A stretch of 64,000 nucleotides of DNA from Vreelandella profundi (GCF_019722725.1 NZ_CP077941.1:2480001-2544000); one strand, 5' to 3'; positions 9,364 through 18,686 are shown, numbered from the stretch's first letter. The notes: a model not told the origin generated them from the letters alone. Made by a program: numbers and translations.

Positions 9364-9401
9364 TTTCTTCATCACTAAACGATTAAGAAATAAGCACTTA
9401 T

Positions 9402-9430
9402 AAGCCGGCTCACTTGTGAACCGGCTTTTT
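9402..9430 (+). terminator. Rho-independent terminator of the NfeD-SPFH operon
   Basis: AAGCCGGCTCAC pairs with GTGAACCGGCTT with a single mismatch, followed directly by a T run, about 40 bases after the stop codon. It also sits between convergent genes. Confidence 0.85.
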
Positions 9431-9521
9431 GTTGGCAGTATGAAGGGTTATAGCCAAATCGGTGAGGCTTTAGCCATCATTTGATGTATGCATTCACCGT
9501 AGCGAATGCAATTATCCGTGG

Positions 9522-11024
9522 TTATTTTTTAGCCCCACCAAGCCTAGTAAAACCACGCGGTGCGGCAATACGAAAGAAGCGCTCAACTACGTCGTCATTG
9601 GTCGCTGGTGTCATTAAAGACACGGCCACGAAGACCGGTAGGTTGATCATTAGCCCCCAGAAACCTGCGTGAATGCCCAGCGGATGCGGCCATAGCGTCG
9701 TAAACGCAACGGTTACTAAAAACCCCGCCACAATGCCAGCCATTACTCCCAGACGAGAAGCGCGCGGCCAGAAAAACATGCCAATGAATGCCGGTAATAC
9801 CTGGGAGGCAAACCCCAGCCCCACTAACAGAATCATCACCAAACTACCCGGTTCAGCAATAGCCAATGGGGCAACCACCAGAAACATAATGGGTAGAATT
9901 AATAGTCGTGCGAGCTTGCCAGTCGCCCCGTCAGAGAGCTTTAAAACCGGTTGAAGCACATCTTTACTAAGTGACAGCGATACCGAGTGGATAAACGGCT
10001 CGCTGGAAGACATCGATGCCGCCAGAGTGCCTGCCCCCAACAAACCAACTAATACGACGGGCAGGTGCTGCATGGCGTATTCCAGGGCAACCGTATCAGC
10101 ACGGGCCAACTCCGGCAGCGAGAAAATGCCGATAAAGCCGACCACTACCATGGGCAAAATCACCACGTAATAAGTAGGTAACCAGGTCGCGCTACGGCGG
10201 ATAGTGCGCGCTGATGAAGCACTCATCCACTGCGTCCATACCGGCGGCATAAAAGAGAACATTGAAACGATGATCGAGGTCGTCCAGAAACTAAAGCTCA
10301 TATCACCGCCCGCCCCCGGCAGCGTTAAAAACTCACTGTGTTCAGTTTGAATGCGCTCAAATACGCCAGAAAAGCTCAGCCCCCCGGTAGCGCTATGGAC
10401 GGCCCATAAACCAACCGCCCAAGCCACGATCAGCATGAGCACGCCCTGAAACGCATTGGTACGGCCAATTGCTCGCTGGCCGCTGGCATAAAGATAGACC
10501 GCAATACAGGCCAGCACGGACAGCACGCCCAGCCAAATGGGTATCATCCCCCCGCTCATTACGAATAAAATGTAGGCCGAGCCGATAGTTTGTAGCACCG
10601 CATAGGCAACAGAGCCAATCGCCATCACTAGTGCCGCTAAAGCTCCAAGCGCTGGGCTTTGATAGCGATCAGCGATGGCGCTTGCCTGAGTCACGTGGCC
10701 AAACTGATCGCCGAACTGCCACACCTTCGGCCCAAAATACCACGCTATCAGCGCCAAGTAAGCGAGGTAGATCGCCACGTAAAACACCGCCACGCCTTTG
10801 GAGTAGGCCCACCCCGGCGCGCCCATAAAGGTGTAAGCACTGACACTCCCGGCGGCAATCAGCAGGTATAAGGTGACCGGCCCCATGCTGCGCCCTGCCA
10901 CGCCCCACTCTTCTAGGCTGTTCATATCGGCATTCTTGGCACACCCATTGCGGGCACGCAGGCCAATGATCATCGCGATAGCCACATACGTTAAGGTGAT
11001 GAGCAAAGGCCAAACACTATTCAT
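9522..11024 (-). CDS. Sodium:solute symporter (SSS family, PanF-like)
   Basis: 500 residues with roughly 13 hydrophobic segments and the SSS pattern, including EEWGVAGRSMGPVTLYLLIAA near the N-terminus and GAGTLAASMSSSEPFIHSVS in the second half. SSS proteins couple solute uptake to Na+ entry; the closest overall feel is to PanF-like and monocarboxylate/acetate-type members, but the substrate cannot be read from sequence. Its start overlaps the small DUF3311 gene upstream, and an amidase gene precedes that one, so the three form an operon; uptake of an amide or of its carboxylate product is a reasonable inference. Confidence 0.88.
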   Translation of the reverse strand: MNSVWPLLITLTYVAIAMIIGLRARNGCAKNADMNSLEEWGVAGRSMGPVTLYLLIAAGSVSAYTFMGAPGWAYSKGVAVFYVAIYLAYLALIAWYFGPKVWQFGDQFGHVTQASAIADRYQSPALGALAALVMAIGSVAYAVLQTIGSAYILFVMSGGMIPIWLGVLSVLACIAVYLYASGQRAIGRTNAFQGVLMLIVAWAVGLWAVHSATGGLSFSGVFERIQTEHSEFLTLPGAGGDMSFSFWTTSIIVSMFSFMPPVWTQWMSASSARTIRRSATWLPTYYVVILPMVVVGFIGIFSLPELARADTVALEYAMQHLPVVLVGLLGAGTLAASMSSSEPFIHSVSLSLSKDVLQPVLKLSDGATGKLARLLILPIMFLVVAPLAIAEPGSLVMILLVGLGFASQVLPAFIGMFFWPRASRLGVMAGIVAGFLVTVAFTTLWPHPLGIHAGFWGLMINLPVFVAVSLMTPATNDDVVERFFRIAAPRGFTRLGGAKK

Positions 11025-11244
11025 GATCGTCTCTCTCTACAATATGATTGCCAATGAGCATGACCGCCACGCAGGCAAAAATAATCAGGTAGCTCCATAC
11101 CACCATGAGCGGCAACCCCATCACTAGCGTTGCACGGTTCACCAGGCCAATCACCGGCCATGTACCCGCCAGCACCAGCGCCACAAAAGCGATTAACAGC
11201 CCCCAGCCTGCTCTAGAGGTAGGCAGCACAATCAAGCGTCTCAT
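11017..11244 (-). CDS. Small DUF3311-type membrane protein, symporter partner
   Basis: 75 residues from the ATG at 11244, chosen because AAGGGG precedes it; longer in-frame starts reach the end of the amidase gene. Two membrane segments (GWGLLIAFVALVLAGTWPVI; MVVWSYLIIFACVAVMLIG) flank an NR..LVMGLPLMVVW element, the DUF3311 hallmark. Small proteins of this kind are regularly encoded directly before SSS symporters and probably assist them; the mechanism is not known. The 3' end overlaps the symporter start by 8 bases. Confidence 0.75.
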   Translation of the reverse strand: MRRLIVLPTSRAGWGLLIAFVALVLAGTWPVIGLVNRATLVMGLPLMVVWSYLIIFACVAVMLIGNHIVERDDHE

Positions 11245-11273
11245 CGATATCCCCTTATCATTATTGAATGACA

Positions 11274-12683
11274 TCAATTCACTGTCGGAAGTGTTGGCCG
11301 CTGCATAGGTAACGCTAATCGGTCTTCCAGCTGCTTCGCTAGCTTTAAAACAAAATGATCAGCAAAACGTGGCCCGATTAGCTGCACGCCAATAGGCATA
11401 TTCAAGGAAGTAGCTGCCCGGCTAAACCCGGCATTAATTGTGATCGCCGGCTGCTCGCCCATATTCCATGGCACGGTATAGGTAATGTGCTCAAACGGCT
11501 GAGACGGATCATTCGTAGGTGATGACCACTCTGCTGGAAAAGCGATATTGGGCGTCGTGGGTGAAATCACCGCGTCTACCTTATCAAACGCTGCTTCCGT
11601 CGCGCGGCGCATTGCCATGGTTTGCTGAAAGCCTTGCACCGCGGCTACGCCCGTTAAGCGAGCACCGCCCTCGGCCCAGGCGAGAATTGAGGGCAGCACC
11701 TGCTCACGCTCTTTAGGCGAAAGCTTCAGTAACTCGACCCACTGGCGGCCCTGCCAAAAGTTATCCAGTCCATCCAGCATTTCACGTGTCAGCACTGGCG
11801 CAAGGGGTACCAGCGTTGCGCCAGCGGCTTCCAGCTGCTTCGCAGCCTGCTCTACGCAGTCGCGAATTTCTTCATTCAGCGGTAGCCCGCAGCCCGCCTC
11901 CATCATTACACCCACGCGCAAGCCATGCAGATCTAACGCCAAGTCGGTCCAATCGATCTTTTCTGGAGGCAAGCGCATTGCATCGCGACGGTCTGTACGA
12001 GCGAGCGCAGTCATCATTAACGCGGCGTCCTCTACGCTGCGCGTCATTGGCCCTGCACAGCGGCCCATATAATACGGATCGATGGGCACCCGGCCTAGCG
12101 TGGGCTTAAATCCCACTACGCCACACCACGCTGCAGGCAGACGTATGGAGCCACCGATATCAGTCCCCACATGCAGCGGGCCAAACCCGGCGGCAGCGGC
12201 TGCCCCGGCACCAGAGCTAGAACCGCCGGTGTTGCAGGCCAAATCCCAAGGGTTGCGGGTTAAGCCATGAAATGACGAAAGGCCTGATGAAAGCATGCCA
12301 AAATCGGGACATGTCGTTTTTCCCAACAGCAACGCATTGTCTTCGTCTAATCGTGCCGCCGGTGGGGCATCCTCGGTAGCTAGTGCCTGCTCGCCAAGCC
12401 CTGTTCCACCGGGCACGGGCATGCCTTGCGTTGCAATTAACTCTTTTAAGGTGACCGGTACACCATCAAGGTGGCCACTTGGCTGGCCTTTGGCCCAACG
12501 TTGGGTAGACGCCTCAGCGGCGTGAATGAACGCATCAGGCTGATAAGCATAGAGTGCATTAATGTGCGGCTCCCACTTGGCGATATGTTCGACCAGTGCA
12601 CCGGCCACGTCGCGTGGGGAAAAGGAATGCGCCCGGTAGCCCTCTAAAAGTTGCGTCGCCGTTAGTTGATGTAATTCAGGCAT
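11274..12683 (-). CDS. Amidase (amidase-signature family)
   Basis: 469 residues with the Ser-cisSer-Lys catalytic set of the amidase-signature family: Lys80 in VPVTLKEL, Ser155 in NTGGSSSGAG and Ser179 in GTDIGGSIRLPA; the 24-residue Ser-Ser spacing matches the family. These enzymes hydrolyse amide bonds in compounds ranging from simple amides to aryl amides. It is not GatA, since no gatB/gatC neighbour is present. It leads a likely operon with the DUF3311 and SSS genes, suggesting a scavenging role for an imported amide. A LysR gene lies upstream on the same strand and may control it. Confidence 0.9.
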   Translation of the reverse strand: MPELHQLTATQLLEGYRAHSFSPRDVAGALVEHIAKWEPHINALYAYQPDAFIHAAEASTQRWAKGQPSGHLDGVPVTLKELIATQGMPVPGGTGLGEQALATEDAPPAARLDEDNALLLGKTTCPDFGMLSSGLSSFHGLTRNPWDLACNTGGSSSGAGAAAAAGFGPLHVGTDIGGSIRLPAAWCGVVGFKPTLGRVPIDPYYMGRCAGPMTRSVEDAALMMTALARTDRRDAMRLPPEKIDWTDLALDLHGLRVGVMMEAGCGLPLNEEIRDCVEQAAKQLEAAGATLVPLAPVLTREMLDGLDNFWQGRQWVELLKLSPKEREQVLPSILAWAEGGARLTGVAAVQGFQQTMAMRRATEAAFDKVDAVISPTTPNIAFPAEWSSPTNDPSQPFEHITYTVPWNMGEQPAITINAGFSRAATSLNMPIGVQLIGPRFADHFVLKLAKQLEDRLALPMQRPTLPTVN

Positions 12684-12828
12684 GGCATCACCTATTGCTG
12701 TTGTTATCGAATTCTTGCTATCGAACTGTCTTTATCAACAACCTCAGCATGGACCGACCATGTGTCTTGTGCCATTTCAATATTGACCGCAGCGTGTCCA
12801 CATTTTGTGCGCACTCCCCTGGCAGTAG

Positions 12829-13734
12829 TTAGGAGTTATCTAATGTCTGCAAAGTACTGGCCAAAAGCGAAAGGCAGGTTTCCGTCGCGAAGCTACGCTG
12901 GCGATGGCGATAAACGCAGAGATCAATACGCGCAGCCTCCAGCTCAGAGGGCGCTAAAGGAACGCTCACCAGCTCGCCTAACTGGCACTCGCGGTGCACG
13001 GCCATCGGCGGCAGCACCAAAACGCCTGCCTTGTTAAGGGCTAGTGATTTTTGGGTTTCCAGTGATGCGGTGTTAAATATCGGCGCTAGAACAACGCCTG
13101 CTCGATGCGCAGCGCGCTGTAGCGCTTGGCGCACGCCGTAAGATGCATCCGGCAATATTAATCGGTGCTCTGAGAGTGTGTGAAGGCTCACCTCAGTGGC
13201 ATGGGCCAGCGGATGATCAGGCGCCATCACTGCATGATGATGCAACTCGACGCTGGCGAACGGCAAAATGTCATCATGGCGGGGCATAAAAAACGACAGG
13301 CCAATATCCGCATCACCACGGCGTAACGCTTCCACCATTTGGCTTGCACTGGCGATCTGAATATCAAAACGTAGCTGTGGGTGGCGATGCCCCATACTTG
13401 CCAAAGCTGGCGCTAATACACCTGCTACAACGCCTTCCGCCACCTGCAAACTTACCCGGCCAGTGCGCAGGCCTTTCAAATCAGCGATATGCTCCTGCAC
13501 TCGTTCAAGATCACGCAAGGTGCGCTGGGCCTGGGCGGCTAGCAGCTCACCGGCCGCCGTCAGGCTAATCCCATTCGGGCCACGCTCGATCAGCGGCGCA
13601 CCCAATTGATGTTCCAGTAAATCGATCTGCCGGCTGATCGCGGTAGGTGCAATATGCAGCTGGGCAGAGGCTTGTCGCAAAGAACGGCAGCGGGCAACGG
13701 TGTCGAAGTAGCGTAATGCGCGGCCACTGATCAT
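12829..13734 (-). CDS. LysR family transcriptional regulator
   Basis: About 301 residues from the ATG at 13734, which has GAGGGGG just upstream; a longer in-frame start at 13755 would overlap the GNAT gene. The N-terminal winged helix is clear (FDTVARCRSLRQASAQLHIA, then AISRQIDLLEHQLGAPLIER), followed by the periplasmic-binding-like effector domain. It is encoded upstream of and in the same direction as the amidase-symporter genes, so it is a candidate regulator of that set. Its ligand is unknown. Confidence 0.9.
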   Translation of the reverse strand: MISGRALRYFDTVARCRSLRQASAQLHIAPTAISRQIDLLEHQLGAPLIERGPNGISLTAAGELLAAQAQRTLRDLERVQEHIADLKGLRTGRVSLQVAEGVVAGVLAPALASMGHRHPQLRFDIQIASASQMVEALRRGDADIGLSFFMPRHDDILPFASVELHHHAVMAPDHPLAHATEVSLHTLSEHRLILPDASYGVRQALQRAAHRAGVVLAPIFNTASLETQKSLALNKAGVLVLPPMAVHRECQLGELVSVPLAPSELEAARIDLCVYRHRQRSFATETCLSLLASTLQTLDNS

Positions 13735-13744
13735 AAAGGCCCCC

Positions 13745-14218
13745 TCACCGCGCAAGCTGCCGTGACATCAGCGTGACGGTTTCGCCTCGATACTCAAGCG
13801 TTTCTTCCTCTTGCCAAGCCAAACGCCCATAAAGCGCCTGTTGATCAGGGGTATAGAGATAAAAGTGCTCCATATCGTTCTCAAGCACCTCGGCTTCTAC
13901 GCGTTGCACTAAGGCCGAAGCAATCCCCTTACTCCGCCATTCGGGCACCACAAATACGGAGGCTAGCCACGGGGTCAGTTCACGACGAGTGCTCATATCA
14001 TCGGCAATCAGGCTGGCCGTGCCGACAGGCAACTCCCCTTTCATCGCGACGAAGATGGAAGGTACTCCCGCACTGCCGCATTCTGCCTGCGTCAGTTCGA
14101 TAGCCTCTTCCAACGTGAGCCCTGGGTGCAAATGCCCCCAGGCTTCAAAGGTCCACTTTGCCACGGTCATAATATTGGGATCATCGGCGCTGAGACGCTG
14201 AAGAGTAATACCGTGCAT
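13745..14218 (-). CDS. GNAT family N-acetyltransferase
   Basis: 157 residues; GGAG precedes the ATG. The acetyl-CoA binding motif A is present as SVFVVPEWRSKGIASALVQRVE (residues about 89-110), with motif B near HFYLYTPDQQALYGRLAWQEE. GNAT enzymes acetylate amino groups of small molecules or proteins; the substrate is not evident. The LysR gene follows after 10 bases on the same strand, so they may be co-transcribed. Confidence 0.88.
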   Translation of the reverse strand: MHGITLQRLSADDPNIMTVAKWTFEAWGHLHPGLTLEEAIELTQAECGSAGVPSIFVAMKGELPVGTASLIADDMSTRRELTPWLASVFVVPEWRSKGIASALVQRVEAEVLENDMEHFYLYTPDQQALYGRLAWQEEETLEYRGETVTLMSRQLAR

Positions 14219-14331
14219 TAACGGCTCCTCATCTAGTTAAGCAAAAGCGAATACAATAGCGGCTAATGGGACACCCCGCTATAGGAAGCTAAAGACACGC
14301 AGCCGAGAGAGCAAGACAGTGATCACCAGCG

Positions 14332-15036
14332 CTATCGCGGTTCACTCAGGGCTGCCTCAAGCTGACTATCCGTCAGCGGCTGGCCCCAGCTATCGCTGTG
14401 CACTAACTCCTTCAGCGGCAGCCGCGAGCGCCATCCTTTCGCCTCAAGCTCCGGCTGATCTAAAAATTCGCTGACATAGCCAAGGCAAAGGTACGCCACG
14501 GGATACACATGGTCAGGCAGGTTAAGGGCCGTGCTCAGCTGTGTTTGATCAAGGATGCTCACCCAGCCGACACCAATCCCTTCGGCCCGCGCCGCTAGCC
14601 AAAGATTTTGCACGGCTAGGCAGGTGCTAAATAAGTCGGTTTCTAGAATGCTATTGCGCCCTAATACGTGAGGTCCGCCCCGGCTGCGGTCACAGGTAAT
14701 ACAAAGATTAAGCGGACTTTCCATAATGCCCTGTAGCTTGAGACCGCGGTAACGCTCATTGCGCTCCCCCTCAAACTGCTCGGCGGCCTTTTGGTTCTCC
14801 TGCTCGAACATCGCCAGCACCGATTGTCTTACTTCTCGGCTTTCAATCACGATGAAATCCCAGGGCTGCATAAATCCCACTGAAGGCGCATGGTGGGACG
14901 CGTTAAGCAGCCGCGCGAGTATTTCTGGTGGGATAGGATCAGGAAGGAACTGCGAGCGTACATCGCGCCGCTCATATATAGCGCGATACAGCCCACGCCG
15001 CTCAGCATCGGAAAAATGGCAGTTCGAATGGGTCAT
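14332..15036 (-). CDS. bluB: 5,6-dimethylbenzimidazole synthase (BluB)
   Basis: 234 residues of the nitroreductase fold with BluB features: RRDVRSQFLPDPIPPEIL near the N-terminus, HHAPSVGFMQPWDFIVIE, and the C-terminal EGIGVGWVSIL with YLCLGYV. BluB uses reduced FMN and oxygen to make the lower-ligand base of vitamin B12. No cobalamin gene or cobalamin riboswitch is seen nearby, so it stands apart from the main pathway. A related FMN-dependent nitroreductase is the alternative, but the HAPSVGFMQPW signature favours BluB. Confidence 0.85.
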   Translation of the reverse strand: MTHSNCHFSDAERRGLYRAIYERRDVRSQFLPDPIPPEILARLLNASHHAPSVGFMQPWDFIVIESREVRQSVLAMFEQENQKAAEQFEGERNERYRGLKLQGIMESPLNLCITCDRSRGGPHVLGRNSILETDLFSTCLAVQNLWLAARAEGIGVGWVSILDQTQLSTALNLPDHVYPVAYLCLGYVSEFLDQPELEAKGWRSRLPLKELVHSDSWGQPLTDSQLEAALSEPR

Positions 15037-15222
15037 GGCGCAGGGCAGGCCTTCTTCTGATCAATGTTATAGACAGAGAAGAGTCTACACGAGGTGAGCC
15101 TAGCCGCCATTGTCGAGGTAAAATGACGCTGCCTTTAGGCACTTAAAAGAAATGGAGCGTGATAGACGTTGTTAATTTAACGCTCACATTAAATAACGAT
15201 TAACGTACGACTATGTTGGCTA

Positions 15223-15711
15223 TTACTGCTGCTCAAAACCCACTAAGAGCTGCTTCAATAAGCGATCAAGTTGAGCGATCTGCTCATCGGTTAAGGCAGC
15301 GACTAGCTGTGCCTGCGTCTCTACGTGGGCAGTGACGGCCTCATTGATCACTTCAAGCCCTTGCGGGGAAAGCGAGATCAAAAACCCTCGACCGTCGTCG
15401 GGGTTTTTGACCCGTTTTATTAATCCAGCTTTTTCCAACAAGTTAATACGGTGCGTCATGGTGCCCGATGTCACCATCGTGGACGCCATCAAATCCCCGG
15501 GGGATAGCGCGTAGGGCGCGCCCGCACGGCGAAGCGTTGCCATTACATCGAAACTGGCACCATTCAGATCGTATCTCGACCATGTCTTTTCCATGGCACG
15601 CATTAAGTAGTGATTCAGCCGCTTAATCCGCCCAAGCGTACCCATTGGCGCCACGTCGAGATCGGGGCGCTCTTTCTGCCACTGTTTGAGAATGCTGTCT
15701 ACATGATCCAT
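15223..15711 (-). CDS. MarR family transcriptional regulator
   Basis: 162 residues with a MarR winged helix: FDVMATLRRAGAPYALSPGDL, MVTSGTMTHRINLLEKAGLI (recognition helix) and a wing with KRVKNPDDGRGFLISLS. It is divergent from a DMT-family exporter, and the 78-base gap holds two palindromes sharing the TCTTGA half-site. MarR proteins usually repress themselves and a neighbouring efflux gene until a ligand binds, so autoregulation plus exporter control is expected here. Confidence 0.92.
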   Translation of the reverse strand: MDHVDSILKQWQKERPDLDVAPMGTLGRIKRLNHYLMRAMEKTWSRYDLNGASFDVMATLRRAGAPYALSPGDLMASTMVTSGTMTHRINLLEKAGLIKRVKNPDDGRGFLISLSPQGLEVINEAVTAHVETQAQLVAALTDEQIAQLDRLLKQLLVGFEQQ

Positions 15712-15733
15712 GCCTGCATTTTGCGCTTTTTTA

Positions 15734-15747
15734 TCTTGACGTCAAGA
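15734..15747. promoter_or_regulatory. Palindrome TCTTGACGTCAAGA, candidate MarR operator 1
   Basis: A perfect 14-base palindrome 23 bases upstream of the MarR start codon. It shares the half-site TCTTGA with the palindrome at 15758-15777, and the two centres lie 27 bases apart. Confidence 0.75.
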
Positions 15748-15757
15748 CTCTACGCAA

Positions 15758-15777
15758 ATATCTTGATATCAAGATAT
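15758..15777. promoter_or_regulatory. 20-base perfect palindrome, candidate MarR operator 2
   Basis: ATATCTTGAT followed by ATCAAGATAT, a perfect palindrome ending 12 bases before the exporter start. The AT-rich TCTTGA/TCAAGA dyad is typical of MarR-family operators. Being closest to the exporter start, it would block transcription or initiation there. Confidence 0.8.
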
Positions 15778-15789
15778 AACGATGAGAAT

Positions 15790-16713
15790 ATGCAAATGGC
15801 ATCACCTACTGCTCCCAAGACTCAATCCAAAAAAGCCTGGCTAGCCCCACTGGCATATCTATTATCCGGCGGAGCCTTGCTGGGCCTATCGACCAACTTA
15901 GCCAAACTGGCGGGTGAAAGACAGCTATCAGCGCTCGCTTTTTTATTTTGGTCGATTACCGGCGCGGCGCTGATACTGATTACGATCTCCGCACTCCGTC
16001 GCAATTTGCCGCCCATCACGAAACGTACCATTGAGTATTACTTCGTGGCCGCGTTTGTGGGAGTAGCGGGGTCTAACCTGATCTTTTTCTCCGCCATTCC
16101 GCATATTGGCGCAGGGTTCGTTGCCTTAACCATTACTCTGCCGCCGCTGCTTACCTATATTGGCGCACTGATATTAAAGCTGGAACGCTTTCAGGCAATG
16201 CGTGCGGCGGGCGTGCTGTCAGCCCTTGCAGGCGCCGTCACCTTAGCGGCTCACAAGCTTTCCACGCCGGATGCCGATTATCTCTGGATTCTCCTGGCAC
16301 TAGCGGGGCCAGTACTGTTGGCGATCGGCAATCTTTATCGGACACTGCGCTGGCCAGCCGGCGTCTCTGGCGATGCGCTGGCCCCCGGCATGCTGATCGC
16401 CGCGGTTGTTATCCTATTCGGTGTTGGTTTTCTGCCCGGTTTCTCGCTTAGCATACCCACCGAGCAAAGCCTTCCGCTTCTACTGATCGCGCTTCAATCC
16501 CTAGTGTTCGCAGGCCAGTTCTTTCTGCTCTTTTTACTACAGAAAAGCGGCGGACCGGTGCTACTCAGTTTACTGGGTTCGGTGGGCGCCATAGTAGGCG
16601 TACCGGTCGCGATATTTTTGCAAGGAGAAGCCGCCCCCGAAGGCTTACTGCTCGGAATTTTTCTCATTGGCTCAGGCATTGCCCTACTGAATATTGGCAA
16701 GGTTAGGCAGTAA
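15790..16713 (+). CDS. DMT superfamily (EamA) transporter
   Basis: About 307 residues from the ATG at 15790 (15796 is also possible); a longer in-frame start would run back through the operators and the opposite MarR gene. Ten hydrophobic segments in two EamA repeats are visible, with typical Gly/Pro-rich ends (LLSLLGSVGAIVGVPVAIFL). Such proteins export metabolites or drugs, or import sugars. Divergence from MarR with two palindromes between suggests inducible efflux; the substrate is unknown. Confidence 0.88.
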   Translation: MQMASPTAPKTQSKKAWLAPLAYLLSGGALLGLSTNLAKLAGERQLSALAFLFWSITGAALILITISALRRNLPPITKRTIEYYFVAAFVGVAGSNLIFFSAIPHIGAGFVALTITLPPLLTYIGALILKLERFQAMRAAGVLSALAGAVTLAAHKLSTPDADYLWILLALAGPVLLAIGNLYRTLRWPAGVSGDALAPGMLIAAVVILFGVGFLPGFSLSIPTEQSLPLLLIALQSLVFAGQFFLLFLLQKSGGPVLLSLLGSVGAIVGVPVAIFLQGEAAPEGLLLGIFLIGSGIALLNIGKVRQ

Positions 16714-16793
16714 CCTTGAAGTCACCATCCGCTTTAGAGCGCACCTGAGCCAAGAATTATTGTCAGCCCAGTAGCGTGTATGGGCCAATTGGC

Positions 16794-18311
16794 TTAATGC
16801 TTTAGCACAAGATTTTTTTGAACCCGAGATAACGTATAGAAGGTAGCAATCATTGCAAACACGCTGATTAATACGGTCAAGCCGCTTTCAGTGAGACCTG
16901 CTATTACGAATGAAACCAGGGCAATACCACCATTAGTTAATGCGTAGGGAAGCTGTGTTCTGACATGGTCGATGTGATCACAACCAGCGCCCGTTGATGC
17001 CAAAATGGTCGAGTCAGAAATGGGCGAACAGTGATCTCCAAAGATACCTCCTGACAAGACGGCAGCAATACTTATGATAATGGGTGCTTCTAAACCAGCT
17101 GCCATAGGAATCGCCAAGGGAAGCATAATAGCGAAGGTACCCCAAGAGCTTCCGGTAGCGAAGGACATGCCTGCGGCCGAGAGAAAGATAACAGCAGGAA
17201 CAATAAAGGACGGGACGTTGCCTTCCATAAGATCAACGATATAGTTGGCGGTTCCCATCTCTTTGAGTAGCGATCCTAGTGCCCATGCAAGCACTAGAAT
17301 GAGTACTACACTGACCATTTTCTGCATACCTGAAATATAGATATCAAAAATATCGCCAAGACGTTTTACTTTGAAATAAATCATCAAACTCATAAGCACT
17401 ACAGCGGCAAAAAAATAGGCCGTGCTCAGCGCGACTCTAAAGTCACTGCCAGGGACTGACTCGAAAGGAAACCCAGCCGCCACCAAAAGGCTAAATAGAG
17501 TAACGAACAGTACACTGAGAGGAAGCCAGATAAGAGATGGGTGGCTTTCTACACCGGTACTATTAAGCTGAGCATCAACTTTACGTAAGGGGGTTGAACC
17601 GGGCCAATATAGTTGGCCTGTTTCTCTAACGCGCTGATCCGCCTGTCTCATGGCACCGAAATCAATACGCGCGAGAGCAACCGTCGGAACGGCTAGTACC
17701 GTCAAAATTGCATAGAACTGGAAGGGTATCGTTTGCACAAATGCTGTAAATTCAGAGGCATTAATCCCGAGATGATTAAACTCTTCCCGAATGAGCCCCA
17801 TAACGTAAACTCCCCAGCCAATAAAGGGAATCAAGATGGCGACTGGGGAGGAAGTAGAGTCCAGAATCCAGGCCAGTTTTTCTCGTGAGACTTTGACTTT
17901 ATCAAATATTTTTTCGAAAACAGGGCCCACAATTAAAGGTGTACCCATATCTGAGAAGAATATTATTAAGCCCCCCATCCACGCTGAGATCTGAGTTTTT
18001 GCCTTGGTATTAATATAGTGAATAGTCCGGCTAGCAAGAGCTGCACCGCCACCCGAATGCTCGACTAGTGAAACGAATCCTCCGATGAAAAATAACAGGA
18101 CAATAACAGCAGCATTGTAGCTATCGGTAAGCTGAGGCGTTACGTAATCACGAATGGTGCTTGTTGTGGCAGCAATCGGGTTTCCACCAGAGAGCATCAT
18201 TAATCCCGCAAAGATGCCTACAGAAAGGGAGACGATGACATTTCTAAACAGGACGGCTAGCACAATGGACAGTATTGGAGGAATGAGAGAAATAAACCCC
18301 ATATTTTCCAT
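16794..18311 (-). CDS. NhaC family Na+/H+ (or Na+/substrate) antiporter
   Basis: 505 residues, AGGAGAAG before the ATG, about 11-12 membrane segments. NhaC-type signatures are clear: GTPLIVGPVFEKIFDKVKVSR, AWILDSTSSPVAILIPFIGWG, FATGSSWGTFAIMLPLA and GGIFGDHCSPISDSTILAS. The family exchanges Na+ for H+ or, in some members, for organic anions or amino acids. It lies just beyond the terminator of the arginine catabolic operon, on the same strand, which raises the possibility of a link to arginine or its products; that is only positional. An ordinary role in salt tolerance is equally possible. Confidence 0.9.
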   Translation of the reverse strand: MENMGFISLIPPILSIVLAVLFRNVIVSLSVGIFAGLMMLSGGNPIAATTSTIRDYVTPQLTDSYNAAVIVLLFFIGGFVSLVEHSGGGAALASRTIHYINTKAKTQISAWMGGLIIFFSDMGTPLIVGPVFEKIFDKVKVSREKLAWILDSTSSPVAILIPFIGWGVYVMGLIREEFNHLGINASEFTAFVQTIPFQFYAILTVLAVPTVALARIDFGAMRQADQRVRETGQLYWPGSTPLRKVDAQLNSTGVESHPSLIWLPLSVLFVTLFSLLVAAGFPFESVPGSDFRVALSTAYFFAAVVLMSLMIYFKVKRLGDIFDIYISGMQKMVSVVLILVLAWALGSLLKEMGTANYIVDLMEGNVPSFIVPAVIFLSAAGMSFATGSSWGTFAIMLPLAIPMAAGLEAPIIISIAAVLSGGIFGDHCSPISDSTILASTGAGCDHIDHVRTQLPYALTNGGIALVSFVIAGLTESGLTVLISVFAMIATFYTLSRVQKNLVLKH

Positions 18312-18686
18312 ATTATTCTTCTCCTAATGGATTGAAAGCATATCGCGTAAGCAACGAGTGACATTAGCTCAGAGGATCAATGTATTGTGGCGATGAGTGC
18401 GTGAACATACGCAATATGAGAGCTGTAAAGCTCACGAGATTAGCGCCGAACTCAAGCTGCTATACAGCAGCAAAAAAAATAGAGTAGAAAGGGTTTCCTC
18501 CCAGGTCTCATCAGTGCTTTTCCGCTAAAATTTTGTGCGCAATATCCATTATTAAACAAACAAAATCAACCCTTTATTTAAAACCAACAACTCCCTAAAG
18601 CAATGTTTTAAACGTATACAAGTACATCAATAAAAAATGCCAAGGCAGTGCCTTGGCATTTCGGTTTGCTCTTAACAGCGCTCTTC
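18312..18686. other. 375-base non-coding region between astB and the NhaC gene
   Basis: Read on the minus strand it holds the arginine operon terminator (18631-18660) and then the AT-rich leader and presumed promoter of the NhaC gene. No open frame with a ribosome site and no recognisable riboswitch was seen. Confidence 0.6.
18631..18660 (-). terminator. Intrinsic terminator of the arginine succinyltransferase operon
   Basis: On the minus strand an 11-base perfect stem (AATGCCAAGGC with GCCTTGGCATT, 3-base loop) is followed by a run of T residues, 27 bases after the astB stop. It separates the operon from the NhaC gene. Confidence 0.9.

Noticed and set aside
15037..15222. Possible cobalamin riboswitch before bluB
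   Set aside because: No B12-box pattern was found; only short imperfect stems are present.
15610..15789. Upstream extension of the DMT exporter to a start at 15610
   Set aside because: It would overlap the MarR gene on the other strand and put both operators inside coding sequence; the ATG at 15790 fits family length.
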